Part shown: piece after piece, positions 54,217 through 64,000 of the stretch
Numbering within the stretch: position 1 is the stretch's first letter
How the letters are laid out: every line of letters begins with the position of its first letter
Assembly (NCBI GenBank): GCA_944739405.2
Contig: OX123182.2
Location: forward strand, 19,045,326 to 19,109,325
Reading direction: 5' to 3'
DNA length: 64,000 bases
Source: Euclidia mi
Lineage: Eukaryota; Arthropoda; Insecta; Lepidoptera; Erebidae
Translations under genes and position numbers: made by a program
The notes under the pieces: model-generated
What the model saw: only the letters and a program-made list of their open reading frames with translations
Told to the model about the DNA's origin: nothing
The model's database searches: none

Positions 54217-54578
54217 TGTAACGTTGTTGCTACTTGGTGTGGTTAAATGAAAATCGTAATTACTGTTACAATTAAAAATCAGTTTAATTCGGTAACGAAT
54301 TTAACACATCGTTTAGCAAAACACTAAATTAAAAATTATTAAGGAAATTCTATAGAACCGGGGTCGCGTGATTCGACGTAGTAGGGAATCTTGTTGGGGA
54401 TCCGCTTCCGGCGCCGCTCAGGAAAGCAGAGGTGCACTTCGCTTTCTTCGCCGCTGTCCAGCCGATAAAAGGGAGCTGTCCTCGCTGAACGGCCGTATTT
54501 AAAGGCCCGAAGTGGACTGTCTGAGGTGAGGGACGGAGGTGCAGGCGGCCGGCCAAGAGGAGTGGGCGGACGGTGACA
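54217..54578 (-). repeat. LTR-3 3' LTR
   Basis: 362 bp. Minus-strand TTTAAATACGG near 54500 is a TATA-like box. Ends GTTACA at 54217. Confidence 0.8.
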
Positions 54579-54606
54579 GCGCGACGTCACACCCTCCCCC
54601 CATTAG
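54579..54606 (-). other. LTR-3 polypurine tract
   Basis: The minus strand reads AATGGGGGGAGGGTGTGACG and then GC-rich sequence up to the LTR start. Confidence 0.65.
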
Positions 54607-54975
54607 GCCAGAATTTTGCCGAACTGAAAATTCTGTGGCTGGTTGGTGGCAACTGCATTCCGGGACCCTGAAACAGATGAGTGGTGGTGTCAGTAGGCTA
54701 AGTACAAGGCAACTACTAACCCTGAAAAAAAAAGGGTATAACCCTCGACAATTCATACGTCACCAAGCATTGAACGTTCCCATTACCTGACATTCATCCC
54801 ACACAAAAAGCCTCACACACATTCATACGTGTGAAAAAAAGCCTACATTCATTCCCGATGCGAGTCGTATTCTAAATAATATAGGACGCGTGAAGAGGTA
54901 TTATACTTGAGGTTTAGAATAAGTAGCTACCAAGCCTAGGTTGCTAGGCACCACCTAACAACCCGGGTTCGACAA
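54607..54975 (+). other. Probable 5' UTR of the RTE-like LINE
   Basis: Noncoding sequence leading into the LINE frame ('ggctggttggtggcaactgc', 'gtgtcagtaggctaagtacaaggc'). Its style fits LINE 5' UTRs, but the left boundary with LTR-3 interior is not resolved. Confidence 0.45.
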
Positions 54976-57900
54976 GTGAAAAGTAAATTGAAAATGTATA
55001 TATCTCGTGGAAACGCTATGAGAACTAAAAATAATATTTTTCCAGACGGCGGCGACGTGGTTCGCAACCCATCACGTCTCGTTTCCCGCGAGGGCGAAAA
55101 GCGGCCTACGGAAAGCCGGTTTGCAACATTAAATGTTGGAGGAGGAATGGATGGTAAATTGAATGAAGTATGCCAGATGATGGATGATAGAAAGATTGAT
55201 GTTCTATGTGTGAATGAGACAAAAAGGAAAGGTTGTGGCCCCACCAAGCATGACAGCTACACGGCTTATTGGTCTGGGGTAGACAGTACCACCAGAGCCT
55301 GCAAGGGAGTTGGTTTAATACTGTCTGTGCGAATGAATGAGTGCGTTAAGGAATATGAATGTGTAAATGCTAGACTATTGTGGATGAGAATGAAAGTAGG
55401 ACTTACTCGTCTCTTTATTGTAGGGGTTTACGCCCCGGTCAATATAGTAGCGGGTATGTCACAGCAAGAACAAGACGAAAGGCAGGAATTTTGGGAGAAC
55501 TTAAGAGCGATTTTGAGGAAATGTAAGGATAACGAAAGATTGATCTTGTTAGGTGATTTCAATGGATGGGTGGGAGTAAAACGAGATGGATTTGAAAGGG
55601 TTTTAGGTGGTTTTGTTGATGAGAGTGTGAATGAAAATGGAAAAATTTTGCTTGAGGTTTGTTTAGAGTGGAGCCTTTGTGTGACAAACACCATATTTGA
55701 TCACAATAGGATACACATGTATACGCGTGAGGCTAAGAATGTTAGAAGAAGTATGATTGATTTTGTAATTGAAGATGAACGTTTGAGAAAGAATGTGTTA
55801 GATACAATGGTGTATCGAGGGATTGGCATCCACACAGACCACTTCTTGGTGATGAGCTGGATAAGTGGGCTCTTTAAAGGATGGCGACACCGAGAAACTT
55901 ATGAAAATAGGGTCCTAGAAAGAATAAAAGTAGAAAATCTGCAAGAAAAAGATGTGAAAGATGAGTATAAGCGAAGATTGATAGCAAGATTTGAGCGGTT
56001 CGATGGCATAAATGATATGGAAGAATTATGGCAATCTTTTAAAGAAGAGATAGTATGTGTAGCGTCTGAAGTATGTGGTGTGATCAAGAGACGGAAAATA
56101 CGAAAGGTTAAGAATACATGGTGGGACAAGGATGTACAATCAGCAGTGTCAGAGAAGAAGAAAGCTTGGTTAGATTGGTTGGCTGCCAGAGCAAATGAAA
56201 GAATGGGAAAGGCAACGAGTGATGACATAGATGAAGCAAGAAAGGAGTTTGTTAGGTCAAAAATAATTGTGAAAGAAATTGTTAAAAGGAAAAAAGAGGA
56301 AAAGAAAGATGAGTTTGATAGCAGGCTATCTGAAGATTTCCGGAGAAACATAAAGTTTATCTGGAAATCTGTTTGTGCAGTTCGAGGAAGAACTCAATCG
56401 TCAGAATACACGTCAATCAGAGACAAGAATGAAAAGATAGTGAATGGTGAATCATGCGTGCTGAATAGATGGAAGGAGTAATTTGAAGGTCTATTTGAAA
56501 GAATGGCGATAGAGACATCGATCGACGAAATTAATGGTAATAATAGCAATGATGAAAGCGATATTGGTGTGGATGAGATCGTGAAGGCGTTGGGAAGTAT
56601 GAAATTAGGTAAGGCTGCAGGATATGATAGGATTACAGATGAAATGCTGAAGGCTGGACAGGGCATCATAGTTGGTCAGCTGCAGCGCTTATTGAACTTG
56701 TGCTGGAGCACCGGCCGAGTACCTGATGACTGGACCACAGCGGTGGTTGTGCCTCTTTATAAGGGAAAAGGCTCGCAACAAGACTGCAAGAACTATAGAG
56801 GCATTAGCCTTCTCAGCATTGTTGGCAAATTGTATGCGAAGGTACTGATTGAAAGAGTTATGGAAGTAACCGACAAGAAAATATGGGATGTACAAGCAGG
56901 ATTCCGAAAGGGTATGGGGTGCACGGATCAAGTCTTTTCCTTGCGGTGCGTAGCCGAAAAATTCTTGGCCAAAGGTCAAAAGGTCTATTGCGCATTCGTG
57001 GATATGGAAAAGGCTTACGATAAAGTGGTGAGGAATGAAATGTGGTCGGTACTGTCGATGTATGGGGTGAACAGCAGCCTCATACGAGCTCTGAAATCCT
57101 TTTATGAAGATTCTAGAGCTTGTGTGAGGATAAATAAGTCATACACGGATTGGTTTACCATCGAAACAGGTATTAGACAGGGATATGTAGCGTTGCCGTG
57201 GCTGTTCAACCTCTTCATGGACAGTTGTTTGCAAGATTTGAAAAAAAGTGACTGTGGATTAAGGATGAATGAGTTACTTGTCAAATGCCTCCTTTATGCT
57301 GATGATCAGGTTATACTTGCGTATTCAGCGGAGGAGTTGCAGGAGATGGTAACAATCATGCATGGTGCGTTAGAGAGGAAAGGAATGAAAGTAAATGTAA
57401 GTAAAACGAAAGTTATGGTTTTTGAAAAGTAGGAATGCGTTACGGCTTGTAATGTTATGATCGATGGACAGCGAGTGGAGCAAGTGAATGTGTTTGTATA
57501 TTTAGGTACGCTGTTTACAAGAGATGGTAAGAATGTAGAAGATATTGAAAGAAGAGTTAATGCAGGTAATAGGGTGAATGGAGCTCTGAAGGCGTTTATG
57601 AATAGCCAAAACGTGTCCAAAAAGGCACGTTTGGCTGTCCATAGAACCTACTCTTATGTATGGTAGTGATAGTTGGGTATGGCAGAAGAGTCATGAAAGT
57701 AGAATAAATGCTGTAGAAATGAGAGCACTGCGAAGTATGTGTGGTGTTTCTTTGACTGACAGATTAAAGAATTGAGTGATAAGAGAGTGTTGTGGGATAA
57801 AAGAAGATGTAATGACAAGCATCGAGAAAGGTATGCTAAGATGGTTTGGACACGTGGAGAGGATGGATGACGAAAGACTGACCAAGCAGATATATAAGGC

Positions 57901-58114
57901 AAGTGTGGAAGGGACAGGACGAATTGGAAGACCTAGGCGGACGTTCTCTGACCAGATTGGAGACATCCTAAAAACAGGACAGGTTAGAAGCACCCTGAAC
58001 AGAAGAGCATGCATTAGGAATCTGATGAGAGTGAATGAAGCAAGAGAGATATGTCAAGATCGTTGCAAATGGCGCTCCGTAGTCTCTGCCTACCCCTCCG
58101 GGAAACAGGCGTGA
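54976..58114 (+). pseudogene. RTE-like LINE: APE endonuclease and reverse transcriptase (broken)
   Basis: One long frame of about 1045 codons. Endonuclease: RFATLNVGGGMDGKLNEV, VNETKRKGCG, LLGDFNGWVG, IHTDHFLVMSW. RT: KLGKAAGYDRITDEML, CKNYRGISLLSIVGKLYAKV, DVQAGFRKGMGCTDQVF, AFVDMEKAYDKV, GIRQG, catalytic YADDQVIL. C-terminal region: MLRWFGHVERMDDERLTKQI, GRPRRTFSDQI. Breaks: TAA at 56479, TAG at 57430, a frame change near 57640-57652 and a TGA near 57773. The 3' end (TCTGCCTACCCCTCCGGG, ACAGGCGTGAGTCTATG) runs into (TATG)n at 58118-58142. It is dead but nearly full length, and it shares its tail with the SINEs. Confidence 0.85.
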
Positions 58115-58493
58115 GTCTATGTATGTATGTATGTATGTATGTAAACTAATAAAATTACGATCAGTTGGCAATATCACAAGCAAATTGCTCATTAACACGC
58201 TCGATGCGAATTGCAAAGGCAAAATATGTTCATTATAATTAAAATAAACAATAATTATGGTGATGGAAAGTTTTGTGCCGAGCGATCGGCTCAGGTAAAC
58301 AAGTAAGTCATCACCGCGCGCGTGGCGCCGCCCCGCATTCGATTGTCGCAATTCAGCGACAATTAACAAGTTTCCGAACATGATACAAAGTCATTAACGG
58401 CAAATACACAATTTGGAATAGGTTGTAATGAATCATATATCACCGCAGGAGACAATCGATGATATAGTATACACAACCATAGCTAAAAAAACA

Positions 58494-58566
58494 AAAAAAA
58501 CACAGACGAGAATCGAACCACAGACTGATCAGACAACAACTTTTTAACCACTGAGCCATGAGGAGA
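58494..58566 (-). repeat. tRNA-like SINE head
   Basis: The minus strand has TGGCTCAGTGG (A box) and GGTTCGATTCT (B box) with an A-rich end. It is only about 73 bp, so this is a truncated SINE or tRNA-derived fragment. Confidence 0.55.
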
Positions 58567-59212
58567 AAAAATATTTTTTACATTACGATTAGTCATTACT
58601 AAAGTTTTATGTAACAAGATATTTGCGTACATATTTAAGCTGTAATTTGGAGTTAAAGATTTTTATCATATTTCTAACAAAATGTTAAGATATTTTTGTG
58701 ATTAGATCATTAGTGATAAGCATTAATCATTTCATTTTTAAACTTTGTAGTGAGTTAATTTAAGATCTTTTATATGGAAATAACCTAGGGGTTTGTCCGA
58801 CATATTTGATAGTTCATACACAAGAGGAAATTTTTTTGCCCCAATCTTACATTTAATAAATTTCGGCGGCAGGTTTCAACTGAAATATTTATTAATATTT
58901 TATGTTAGCATGTTTATATAAATCGTTAACACAACACAATCCGTTATCTTGTGAGCTCCAACTCAGAAACAATAGCACTATTGTTTTCGTTTACAAATAT
59001 GTAGGTAATTATAACTTTGTATAGATATGCGTCCTACATTGTTGTTAATGAAACTGTACCCAATCGTTTATAAACATATTTATGCTGTAATAAGAATAAG
59101 ATTTAATTATTTTATTCAGCTTTTAGGTTTTAGAATAGACGACGGTGAAATACGAAAGGGGATTTAATTAAACTGGTATATCAATTAATTTGCTTTAGTT
59201 ATTAAAGTATAT

Positions 59213-59323
59213 AAATTATTGATTTATGTATAAATACCCACATTACTTATTTAAGTATTGAAATTATTGATTTATGTATAAATACCCACATTACTTATTT
59301 AAGTATTGAAATTATTGATTTAA
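59213..59323. repeat. 48-bp tandem repeat, 2.3 copies
   Basis: Unit 59213-59260 recurs exactly or almost exactly at 59261-59308 and partly at 59309-59323 (AAATTATTGATTTATGTATA...). The stretch 59290-59345 resembles 48721-48772 in the RLE-element 3' UTR. Confidence 0.85.
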
Positions 59324-60310
59324 TTTGTGTGTAAACAGCCACTTTGTTATAATTCAATTGCGCTTAAATGTCTCGTGTAATTCGATTTTGATATTATAAT
59401 ATTTGCGTAAATACAAGAATTTATTATAAGCCAGAACTATTTAAAATGGTGAAGTATAACCTGATGTAGATCATTTTGTAAAAAAGGGAACATGGTACAT
59501 ATTGATAATTATTTTACGTCCGTCAGCGGTCTAATTTTATCATTTATTTATCATTACATGTTTTATATATTTCAATAGAAACCAGCCATTGAAAAAACAA
59601 TCACCAGCTAAGCAAAAAGTAAAAAAAAAATCAACAACAGCGACGCAGGAACTTTAAACGTTTGAGTTCACAAGGAACACTAAATGCATAAATAGATGCA
59701 TTTGCAAATAACATACCGACAGGCAGTAACAAGGAGATAAGATCGAAGACCAAAAACAACGATTGTAGAACAATAAACATTTAACAAAAAGAAATTATTG
59801 GTTGTTCTTCTACGATAATATTCGTATTTTTATACAAAATAGACAAAGATTAAGTTTGTTCATTATTGTCAGTGAGCAATCTGCGTGTGACACGTGTACG
59901 TTTGATTAACAAACGACCGCAGAATTCTAGCTAAATACCTAGTATCTAATACCTTAGCATCTTTAGGTACGTTCATTTTCAATCAGTCCAACTATGGTAG
60001 GTACACGTGGTATAATAAAGATAATACTTTCTTAGTAAGAAGGAAAAGAATATTTAATTTTAAAAGATAATCGCCGTAGTAGGTGGTAAAAGTACTTAAT
60101 AATACCGACTATAATAATATAGAAATATAATTATATCGCCGTACAAAACCACAAGCAAAAGGTTATAGTAGAAAAATGAAAAGAAATGGAAAAGATAAGG
60201 GTGTGAATTCGTTCCTTAAGTCAGAAAAGGCAGTTATTATTAGCAATAATTACCAGTAGCAATTAATTACCGTAGTAGACAATTAAGAAAAAGCTAATCG
60301 CGAAGCATAC

Positions 60311-60423
60311 GATCAACGAAAGTGACCTTAGCACGTCTTTAAAGGACGCGAGGCCTTAAATCGTAATACAAGGAATGCGATCGACGAATGTGACCATACC
60401 GCGTCTTTAGAGGACAGGGGGGC
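60311..60423. repeat. Imperfect 68-bp-period duplication
   Basis: 'gatcaacgaaagtgacc...cgtctttaaaggac' (60311-60355) recurs as 'gatcgacgaatgtgacc...cgtctttagaggac' (60379-60423). This may be a regulatory repeat in the untranslated leader of LTR-3. Confidence 0.6.
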
Positions 60424-60645
60424 GCAGTCGAACGAATATAACTTTACTTATGCGGTTGATACACAATTAATTATCACACGCGGCAACAGAAAACAGTTAT
60501 AATATAAAAAACTTACCCAGCGCAGTAAGAAAAAATAAACACAACTAAAACAATATAACACAGCTTTTCGAACGAATTCACACATACACAGTAAAAAAAT
60601 TAAAAAGTCTTACCGAAAACGGATTCCCAAAGAAACCCTATTTAT

Positions 60646-60663
60646 ATATTCCCATGAGCGCCA
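60646..60663 (-). other. LTR-3 primer-binding site
   Basis: One base after the LTR the minus strand reads TGGCGCTCATGGGAATAT. The TGGCGC start is shared with the LTR-1 site, suggesting the same primer tRNA class. Confidence 0.65.
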
Positions 60664-60664
60664 C

Positions 60665-61026
60665 TGTAACGTTGTTGCTACTTGGTGTGGTTAAATGAAA
60701 ATCTTAATTACTGTTACAATTAAAAATCAGTTTAATTCGGTAAAGGATTCAACACATCCTTTAGCAAAACACTAAATTAAAAATTATTAAGGAAATTCTA
60801 TAGAACCAGGGTCGCGTGATTTGATGTAGTAGGGAATCTTGTTGGGGATCCGCTTCCGGCGCCACTCAGGAAAGCAGAGGTGCACTTAGCTTTCTTCACC
60901 GCTGTCCAGCCGATGAAAGGGAGCTGTCCTCGCTTGACGGCCGTATTTAAAGGCCCGAAGTGGAGTGTCTCAGGTGAGGGACGGAGGTGCAGGCGGCCGG
61001 CCAAGAGGAGTGGGCGGACGGTGACA
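60665..61026 (-). repeat. LTR-3 5' LTR
   Basis: 362 bp, about 95% identical by eye to 54217-54578, with the same TATA-like TTTAAATACGG near 60945. Confidence 0.8.
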
Positions 61027-61098
61027 TGAAGACGTATCGCACTTGCAAATACTGTCAAGTCTATGGTCAAGTTAGTTACTAACGCAAGAATTCTTTGT

Positions 61099-62580
61099 CT
61101 CTAGTGTAAAGGGGTTAAACTTGAGTTTAACTTTATATGGATTTTTTAATCATGTTATGTTTTTCGGTCTGCTCTATCAAATGTTTTCATTTTCAACTGT
61201 CTAAGTGGATTGGATGTTGAGATATAGTCTTGTGTAAAAGGATCAAGCGTTTTAAAATTACACTTTTTTAGTTCAAAATGATATAATTAGACTTAAACCC
61301 TTATTACAAGTACATAGTTCTTATAAATCGCCTTTCTGTAAAAGGGTTATACTACAATTTGATCTAAATTCATGTATCACAGTATCCACTTCAGTTTGTG
61401 GTAAGAGGTATTATTGTACATAGATCGTTTTACACCCATAAAATAGTTTTGTAACCCATAAATCAGTTTTGTACATAATGGTAAAAGTCACGAACTTGGT
61501 GAGTATTAAACATAAATTTCTAGTGTCAGGCCACACTCATCTCGAGTGTGTCGTTGATCAGGCCTATCCAAGTCATTGAAATGAGTAATGAGAGCTTTTA
61601 TAACTTCAATTTGCTCTTAAAATCCGAATTCACCTCCAGAAAAGCCAATGAAATTAAAGAAAAGCTCTTGCTTGCTGAAGTAAGTAAATTTTACTTTCAA
61701 AAATATTTGTTCCCTAGAGTTATGTATAGGATAAGACTGGTGGAAGAAGGTGAATATAAATCAATTGCTTATACGAAATGGGGACGGAAAACATATAACC
61801 AAGAAATACGGCTGACACCCTGCTATACGGAACCATTGCCAATATCAGCAGACAAAAATAAAGATTTGGAGTAGCTGTTCCCTTACCTTGATCAGAAGGC
61901 ACAAGAGTTTTATTCTGCTCTGAAATTTGATGCCAGAATTCCTATTATCGATCCCGATCTTGAAGATAGATTAAGCGAAGAACTTTAGATTTTTTTTATT
62001 ATTTCTCTATATCACTAAGTACGCAAACGTTTTTATTGTTTTATTGTTAATGGTCACAAGACGATCTTAATAATCTGTAGGTTTGATTCTAATGTTTTAA
62101 TTTTTTATTTCAATATAATTACTAAAGTTATAAAAACTTAGTACCTTTTTACGTTTAATAATCACTTTATAAAAACCATTTTGATTATATTTATGATTTT
62201 CTATACCCTTATGAGCCCACAAATTAAGATTGTAACTTACCAAGCACTACACAATTAGGTAAAAGTTATATTTTACACTAATTCTCATTTGTGTTTTGTA
62301 ATTATTTCAGTGAGACAAATTCTAGTTTGAGCCTTTTTCACATAGTCAAGTTTTGTGTAACAGGATGAACGTTTTCTTATTTAAGCCTTTTTTCATTACA
62401 GATATCTAGATATCGGTAGACTTTATTTAAATCCTCAATTGTTTCCTTAATTCTTTATAATAACGACACTGACATATAAACTTTTTTAATTATGAAGGGC
62501 AAAAACTCAAATTTAAAATGATTTTCTGCCGCCGCCCGTGTAAAGTTGCGCTTTTAGAGTTTAATCCCTTTACACTAGAG
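61099..62580 (+). mobile_element. DNA transposon remnant
   Basis: 23-bp inverted ends, CTCTAGTGTAAAGGGGTTAA at 61099 and its complement ending at 62580, with one mismatch. Subterminal GTGTAAAAGG-like motifs recur near 61234, 61337 and 62353. The only coding part is a transposase-like C-terminal piece. The target duplication is unclear because the outermost bases (CTAG) are palindromic. Confidence 0.65.
61548..61988 (+). pseudogene. C-terminal piece of a transposase
   Basis: The frame reads FYNFNLLLKSEFTSRKANEI, LAEVSKFYFQKYLFPRVMYR and LVEEGEYKSIAYTKWGRK. After a TAG at 61872-61874 it continues LFPYLDQKAQEFYSALKFDA to the stop at 61988. The 'PLPIS..K..DL..LFPYL......FY' end resembles the C-terminus of a family of insect DDE-type transposases, by recall. 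The catalytic part is absent. Non-functional. Confidence 0.5.
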
Positions 62581-63695
62581 GTACTGAATTTTCTTTAATA
62601 AAAATAATAAGTAACGTTGATTTTTTGATGATATTATTATGTTGATATTAAATTATGCGATTATGATTAAGCACTTTCAATAAAGGTTGACCTAACAACA
62701 TAATCACTATTAATCTTAAAACACTTCATGTTTACGCAAACAATTTAGCATGTAGCGCAGTTAGTTAGTCCTGTTTTTATGATTTATTTAGTTCACAACA
62801 AAAACAGTAAACTTTGTACTAAAAGTTTGGACTAATACGGGGAACCGAGCAAAGCTGTTCAACACAAAATAACCTGCGGCAACTACGTGAAAATAATTCG
62901 CAGTTTTATTAATACAAATTATTATTTACACATGCATAAACTGTAACATAAATATTTGTATAGTTGTAAGTAAAACTTAACCATATATTTTAACTTATTG
63001 TTTGTTTATTAATGTTATTTTTGTTTATGTGGGTACTTTAAACAGAATCAACTGATGTATTTTTAATAGTCACATTTAGGGGTTCTTAACTTCAGTAGCT
63101 TCAGTGTATTGAAAACTGTGTATGCTATTTTTGTTTTGCAGATTAAGTATATAAAATGAATAACAGTGATATTTTTAGTGGAGATTATATATGACATACT
63201 TCTACATATAATTATAACAGTAATATTTAAAATTAATATATTTTTAAAAATAATATATATTTTTGAAAAGTTAGTACTGTCAATTTTTTTAATTGTGACG
63301 TAGTCCACTAGAGTTTATCCAAGGCAAGGTATAAAAAGATGTTGGCAGTGCCACCAGTGGGACCAAACCATACCCAAGGATATGAAACAGCTCGTGTCAA
63401 TATCTCTTGAAGGTGAACAGTACGAATTTACCAGTTAGGCACAAGTGGGTAAGGAGAGAATCAAATATATTTTGGACCAACCGCAAAATCGACAGTCAGC
63501 CAGATACACAATTTCACCGATGGCAAACTGAAGTAATATAAGCTAAAACTTTTAGAATTACGCTGAATTAACGGCGGATCATTAAACTTTAACGCAAAGA
63601 TAAAATTGAAATATATTGTCTCATTTACTCGGGAATTTGTTTACTCTATTATACACTACAGTACAGCACTATAATGTTGTGATTAATAAAAGCAT
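62581..63695. other. No gene seen
   Basis: AT-rich. A protein-like frame near 63340-63440 could be a decayed gene piece but is too short to name. Confidence 0.4.
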
Positions 63696-63765
63696 GTAAC
63701 GTTATCCCTACTTAGATGTGGTTAAATGAAAATCGTAATTGCTGTTACAATGAAAAATAATTTTA
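63696..63765 (-). repeat. LTR-3-type LTR end, truncated
   Basis: TGTAACGTTATCCCTACTTA and the following 50 bp match the first 70 bp (+ strand) of both LTR-3 LTRs with about 10 differences, then similarity stops. Confidence 0.65.
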
Positions 63766-63853
63766 TAATCTACATGAAGCTTAATCTAATCTTAATGTCT
63801 AAGTAGTATATGTACAAAAAAACGTAAAAAGAAATTAAAAATATTTACACGGT

Positions 63854-64000
63854 TTAGGCGTCATAAAATGCCTCCGCATCAATGTCATTGGGTAACGTGC
63901 CCAGAAGGCTGGCAGCATTGCCACGCTGGATGGCAATGCTGATTCTCTGAGCAAAGAATAAACCAGCCTTCTGGTCACGTGAGACGTCGATTAAACGTTT
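63854..64000 (-). CDS. RLE-type retrotransposon protein, C-terminal end (runs off the window)
   Basis: The minus strand encodes SRDQKAGLFFAQRISIAIQR, then GNAASLLGTLPNDIDAEAFYDA and a stop at 63854. It aligns residue for residue with the end of the protein at 47397-48674 (SRDQKAGLYLAQKISIAIQR...GTLPIDGDVEDFHDAL). The rest of the gene lies beyond 64000. Confidence 0.8.
   Translation of the reverse strand, partial: KRLIDVSRDQKAGLFFAQRISIAIQRGNAASLLGTLPNDIDAEAFYDA

Larger units (their letters stand above)
58143..60664. other. LTR-3 interior: AT-rich, no gag or pol seen
   Basis: About 2.5 kb without long frames on either strand. It contains a tRNA-like SINE head, two tandem repeats and a stretch like the RLE-element 3' UTR, listed separately. 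Confidence 0.5.
54217..61026 (-). mobile_element. LTR-3: LTR pair with PBS and PPT, no recognisable gag or pol
   Basis: Two 362-bp LTRs (54217-54578 and 60665-61026) in the same minus orientation, TGTCACC...CGTTACA. A primer-binding site lies inside the right one and a G-rich polypurine tract inside the left one, as expected for the 5' and 3' ends of one element. The interior (about 6.1 kb) contains a decayed RTE-like LINE (about 54600-58135) and about 2.5 kb of AT-rich DNA without gag or pol. The LTRs differ at roughly 15-20 positions. Flanking 4-bp sequences (ATAA and TGAA) do not match, so a single clean insertion is not proven. Confidence 0.72.

Noticed and set aside
1..64000. CRISPR array, prophage or bacterial operon
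   Set aside because: No spaced direct repeats, no bacterial gene packing or ribosome-binding sites. All elements are eukaryotic retro- and DNA transposons.

Overview
The window reads as lepidopteran (moth or butterfly) nuclear DNA. The evidence is repeat content: tRNA-derived SINEs with the family cores and tails typical of moths and butterflies, and LINEs of the RTE, CR1-like, LOA-like and R1-like kinds. There are also gypsy LTR elements, a Penelope-like element and many MITEs. I find no ordinary host gene that I can support; almost every substantial open reading frame belongs to a mobile element.

Layout. 1-8.2 kb: SINEs, two MITEs with long inverted repeats (2818-3221, 3394-3611), a collapsed transposase remnant (1244-1919) and a scrap of reverse transcriptase. 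8.2-10.9 kb: a Penelope-like element with RT and GIY-YIG domains, flanked by inverted copies of about 940 bp. 11-20 kb: low-density AT-rich DNA with LINE 3' ends, SINEs and a LOA-like LINE fragment (16.1-17.6 kb, minus). 20.5-26.7 kb: LINE-A, a two-ORF element decayed in ORF2 and split by a 1248-bp TA-flanked DNA transposon that keeps a short open frame. 26.8-30.4 kb: a perfect hairpin, a second LINE-A-like 3' end holding an RTE scrap, and a SINE.

30.4-43.4 kb: gypsy element LTR-1 (729/738-bp LTRs, GCAC target duplication). Four later insertions interrupt its pol region: LINE-B (33144-38584), a short internally deleted R1-like element, a MITE and a 133-bp polyadenylated retrocopy. 44-47 kb: SINEs and two adjacent snap-back hairpins. 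47.4-48.7 kb: the C-terminal part of a non-LTR element with an R2-like restriction endonuclease region. Its 3' UTR was hit by gypsy element LTR-2 (48784-54067, minus).

LTR-2 has two identical 191-bp LTRs, uninterrupted gag and pol frames, and a small third frame after pol with an N-terminal MG signal and a membrane segment. 54.2-61.0 kb: a larger, older LTR pair (362 bp each) with PBS and PPT but no recognisable gag or pol, its interior holding a decayed RTE-like LINE. 61.1-62.6 kb: a DNA transposon remnant. The window ends inside a second, minus-strand copy of the restriction-endonuclease retroelement.

How the parts relate: several SINEs share their 3' end with the RTE-like LINE at 54.6-58.1 kb, which suggests they used its machinery. 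Nesting gives a relative order. LTR-1 is older than LINE-B and the other three insertions in it. LTR-2 is younger than the restriction-endonuclease element it interrupts and, by LTR identity, is the youngest complete element here.
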